Source: Tupaia tana
Lineage: Eukaryota; Chordata; Mammalia; Scandentia; Tupaiidae
Direction: 5' to 3'
Length of the DNA stretch: 64,000 nucleotides
NCBI GenBank assembly: GCA_026018925.1
Contig: JAKSZU010000003.1
Span: forward strand, 189,755,639 to 189,819,638
Shown here: piece after piece, positions 61,419 to 64,000 of the stretch
How positions within the stretch are numbered: the first letter of the stretch is position 1
How the letters are laid out: the number at the start of each line of letters is the position of its first letter
Translations under genes and position numbers: made by a program
Notes under the pieces: model-generated
The model's database searches: none
Told to the model about the DNA's origin: nothing
Seen by the model: only the letters and a program-made list of their open reading frames with translations

Positions 61419-62430
61419 ACACAGACACATGGAAATAAGAGTCCAAAAACTAAGAAAGTGGCCAACTTAATCATAGGGACAAGTCTGGAGTTGAATATTA
61501 TATCCCAGGATTTAATCAGGAAAATTGAACCAGAACAGAAGATAAAAGTACATGAGACTGATAGGTTCATACACCTACCATTTGAACAGAATCCTAACCT
61601 GTTTCCTGGCTTTAAGCAAAGTTCCTTGATGCTTCTTTGAGTTAAGTTAATACTGGTTTTCTTACTAGTAATGAGTGAACTCACCATTCAAAGTAATTAG
61701 ATTATGTAGGAAATTGTGTGATCAATACAATGTGGTTGGGAAGGGAATGAAGGACAATTGTAGACACCGGAGGTGGTGTGAGAGGAGGGTGGGAAGGGAC
61801 AGAGGGTCAGAAAGAGGGGTGGAAATAATTCTAGGAACTAGTAATGGAAAATTTTTTGTAATGTGCATGATTGAGTCACTATGCAGTGTGTACCAGATGG
61901 GAGATCACATTTTGTATGCTGTGATGGTGCTTAGGGAAGGAATGTAAATTGAGTTACAAAAGAAAAAAAAAAAGATTCAGGAAAAAAAAATATATATCTA
62001 TTCAATGACTGCAGTAGGATATGTAGCCACAGCTAGATGCTACTTTATAGGATGCGTAAAGTTAGACATGTGTTCATGGAAATGTGTGTATCACCTGTGT
62101 TTGCTATGAGGGTATTTGGATTGATTAGGATCTTTGGCGATTCAATAAAATGTGGGGGGGAAACAGTATAGAAAGCAAACATAGATACCAGAGACAGTGT
62201 GGGAGGAGAGTGGGAGATGGCAGAGGGTAAGAGATATGGAATCAAGGATGGGGGAAAAAAAAAAGCAAAACATACAGAAAACAAGAAATTGAAGATCATT
62301 TGCTGACAATAACATGTTTGTTGATGTGCTTGATTGAGACAATATATAGTGTACTCTGGATGGAAAATCTCATTTTGTATGCTGTAATGATGTACAGTGA
62401 AGGAATGCAAATAAATAAATTGAAATAAAA
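61419..62430 (+). other. Double 3' end of the HAL1-like element
   Basis: Unit I (about 61730-61975) and unit II (about 62150-62430) share an ordered series: an ATAAAATGTGG/ACAATGTGG block, GTGTGRGAGGAGRGTGGGA, CAGAGGGT, TGATTGAG, CTCATTTTGTATGCTGTAATG-like, and an A-rich end. Unit II also matches the truncated copy at 34940-35123. AATAAA signals lie at 62410-62428. None of the three frames resembles the ORF2 C-terminus. Confidence 0.75.
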
Positions 62431-62447
62431 AAAAACATATTCTCCCT

Positions 62448-62626
62448 GCATCATTATTTGTCATAATTGCCTATGTAGTCTATACGTGTATCAGAATTCA
62501 TTTAGCCAGTTTCTTCTTGAAAGACATTTAAGTTAGTTTCAAAGTTTTTGATATTGTGAGATTATAAATAAGTAGTACAATAAAGACACATCTTTGATTT
62601 TTCCTTAGGCCAAATATGTAGAAACA
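62448..62626. other. Unique intron sequence
   Basis: Continues the host sequence after the HAL1-like insertion. Confidence 0.4.
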
Positions 62627-62639
62627 AGAATATGGTCAG

Positions 62640-62807
62640 GAGACCAGCAGGTGGTGTGGTGGTTAAGGCGCTGGACACTCCCATATGGTCAGCCATGGTA
62701 CAAGTCCTGATCTGGTGGTTTGCGTTCTCTCTTCTCTCTCTCTCTGGTCAAATTAAAATAAATTAATAAATAAATAAAGTTAAATAAATATTCTTTATTT
62801 TAAAAAA
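62640..62807 (+). mobile_element. SINE type B
   Basis: GGAGACCAGCAGGTGGTGTGG head, end CTGGTCAAATTAAAATAAAT. AGAATATGGTCA / AGAATATGCTCA flank it. Confidence 0.9.
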
Positions 62808-62837
62808 AGAATATGCTCAAAGGTTAAGTATATTTAA

Positions 62838-63086
62838 CTTTTTTTTTTTTTAATTTGGTTTTTGCCATAAGGCACATATGCTCGCTGGAGAGACAGAGCG
62901 AGGGAAAGTGAGAAATCATCCTCAAGGAGAGATGGCCCATGCCACAGTCCCTTCTCCATTTTCCTCTAGGGATTTTGGGCACGTATGCATACGTACCTGG
63001 TATGAGTTTCAAGCCAATAGATCCAAGACTTGAACTGTGGTCACCCATGTAGGAGTCCTTAACCATTATGACACCTCCTGGCCCCT
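62838..63086 (-). mobile_element. SINE type C, reverse
   Basis: GGTTTTTGCCATAAGGCACA, body with CACAGTCCCTTCTCC, head CACCTCCTGGCCCC. Confidence 0.87.
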
Positions 63087-63206
63087 ATATTTCACATTTT
63101 GATATACCAAACTAGCCTCCATAAACGTTGTATTAAGGCTATACTTCCCAATAAGTGTTTGTTACCTCAAAGCCTTGCCAAGATGGGGTTTTGTCAACAT
63201 ATTTTG

Positions 63207-63276
63207 TTAGGTTGTTGGGAAAATCATGATGCATTTTTCTATGCAAAAACGCATCATGACTTTCCCGATAACCTAA
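63207..63276. repeat. Palindromic mariner-type MITE / hairpin, copy 2
   Basis: A 70-bp near-perfect palindrome: ends TTAGGTTGTTGGG and CCCGATAACCTAA, a core stem of 22 bp with two mismatches, and a CTATGC loop. On the minus strand (CAMKMT sense) both mismatches are G:U pairs. The size and TTAGGTTG ends resemble MADE1, the source of the mir-548 hairpins. Confidence 0.8.
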
Positions 63277-63302
63277 TATTTTTGCTAATCTGCTGAATTT
63301 TA

Positions 63303-63520
63303 GGGCCAGCTGGTGGCATGATGGTTGAGGTGGGTAGATCCCACCTGGCTGACTATGCAGTCTGAGTCCTGGACCTGGCAGCTTTGGAAACATCCGGGGT
63401 GTGTGTCCCTGCAAGCAGAAAATCCTAAGAAGAGAGGAGAAAGGATTGTGGCACAGCCATCCCCTCTGGGAGGGTGCTTTCTCACTTTTCTCTTTCTCTG
63501 GCAAGCACAAGTACCCTATA
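63303..63520 (+). mobile_element. SINE type C
   Basis: GGGCCAGCTGGTGGCATGATG head, CAGTCTGAGTCCTGG B-box, CCATCCCCTCTGGGAGGGTG motif, end GTACCCTATAGCC. Confidence 0.87.
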
Positions 63521-63590
63521 GCCAAAAAAAAAAATTAAAATTAAATTTATTTATTTATTTTAATTTGACCAGAGAGGGACAGAGTGAGAA

Positions 63591-63626
<36 letters not shown>

Positions 63627-63703
63627 AAGAGGTCTGGGACTTGAACCATGGTTGGCCATGTGGGAATCCAGCACCCTTAACCACCATGACACCTGCCGGC
63701 CCT
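63521..63703 (-). mobile_element. SINE type B, reverse, in type C end
   Basis: TTTTAATTTGACCAGAGAGG, a GA run at 63593-63625, head CACCTGCCGGCCC. CCCTATAGC occurs on both sides. Confidence 0.85.
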
Positions 63704-63717
63704 GCCCTATAGCAAAT

Positions 63718-63925
63718 TTTAAAGAAAAGTCATTTTAATACAAATCAAAACCTAAATGAGATGCTATTTCACATTCACTAGGAAGGCTATATACAAAAAG
63801 CAACAAGTGTGGAGGAAGATGTGGAAAAATTGGAACTCTCATGCTTTGCTGGTGGATATGTAAAATCATGCAGTCACTATGAAATTGCCTAGCAGTTCTT
63901 TAAAACGGAGGCTCAGATGTGGTGG
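63718..63925 (+). mobile_element. Old L1 ORF2 3' fragment
   Basis: CAAATCAAAACCTAAATGAG, CATTCACTAGGAAGGCTA, ATGTGGAAAAATTGGAACTC and TTTGCTGGTGGATATGTAAAA match the standard L1 ORF2 end, decayed. Confidence 0.82.
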
Positions 63926-63936
63926 CAGAGGCAGTA

Positions 63937-64000
63937 GGGTACCAGCAGGTGGCATGGTAGTTAAGGTGCTGGACACTCCCACATGGCTGACCACGGTTCA
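63937..64000 (+). mobile_element. SINE type B, cut by window end
   Basis: GGTACCAGCAGGTGGCATGG head through GACCACGGTTCA; the rest lies outside. Confidence 0.88.

Larger units (their letters stand above)
59777..62430 (+). mobile_element. Full-length ORF1-only L1 derivative (HAL1-like)
   Basis: A 2654-bp insertion framed by the perfect 17-bp direct repeat AAAAACATATTCTCCCT (59760-59776 and 62431-62447). In order it has a 5' region with about 1.6 tandem 128-bp monomers (59777-59980), a CT-rich and T-rich leader, an intact L1 ORF1 (60450-61418) and non-coding 3' sequence with two related 3' ends (to about 61975 and to 62430). It ends in an A-rich tail. No ORF2 (endonuclease or reverse transcriptase) sequence is present, so it must borrow L1 ORF2p to move. 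This layout is that of half-L1 (HAL1) elements. It lies antisense to CAMKMT. Confidence 0.88.

Noticed and set aside
59777-62430. Ordinary full-length L1
   Set aside because: No endonuclease or reverse-transcriptase sequence follows ORF1 in any frame, and the element ends only about 1 kb after the ORF1 stop.

Overview
This is nuclear DNA of a placental mammal. Ancient mammal-wide repeats (MIR, L2, MLT1, MER1, MER5A and MER20-like elements, old L1) lie in the background, and on top are roughly 80 copies of lineage-specific tRNA-derived SINEs, which are the dominant feature by count. There is no Alu, B1/B2, CAN, BovB or AfroSINE. The SINE heads and tails best fit my memory of the CYN SINEs of colugos (Dermoptera); this species guess is an inference at about 60% confidence.

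Gene content: the window lies inside one host gene, CAMKMT (calmodulin-lysine N-methyltransferase), transcribed on the minus strand. Six consecutive internal coding exons are visible at 57213-57273, 55221-55275, 54054-54117, 46310-46376, 14207-14281 and 4779-4842. All have AG/GT splice borders and their reading phases join without a gap (386 coding nt, about residues 126-254 of a roughly 323-residue protein). They include the S-adenosylmethionine-binding core. The 5' exons lie beyond position 64000 and the last exons before position 1. Everything else is intron.

Layout: 1-9.5 kb, SINEs, an MLT1 LTR, MIRs, a CpG-dense patch and exon 4779-4842. 9.5-15 kb, SINE-free intron with exon 14207-14281. 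15-28.3 kb, SINE-dense, an L2 body (18.4-20.8 kb), a MER1-type hAT element and one old L1 (22.7-27.6 kb) cut by many SINEs. 28.3-46.7 kb, SINE-dense, a second L2 tract, MER5A copies, a composite SINE carrying a tRNA-Pro 5' half (33.67-34.29 kb), MER20, MIR and exon 46310-46376. 47-58 kb, an 11-kb SINE desert holding three exons. 58-64 kb, a very young SINE, then a complete ORF1-only L1 derivative (HAL1-like, 59777-62430) with 5' monomers, an intact 322-codon ORF1, no ORF2, two tandem 3' ends and a 17-bp target duplication.

SINE names used here. Type A: about 260 bp, head with GTAATGGCTATGTCGCTGG, CpG-rich body, C-rich/G-rich motif before a CT-rich stretch, end CCCTATAGCAAAAA then A-tail. Type B: about 170 bp, head with GGTGGTTAAGGTGCTGGAC, CT-rich stretch, end CTGGTCAAATTAAAAT. 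Type C: about 240 bp, type B-like head joined to a type A-like body. Type D and type E: older, diverged relatives.
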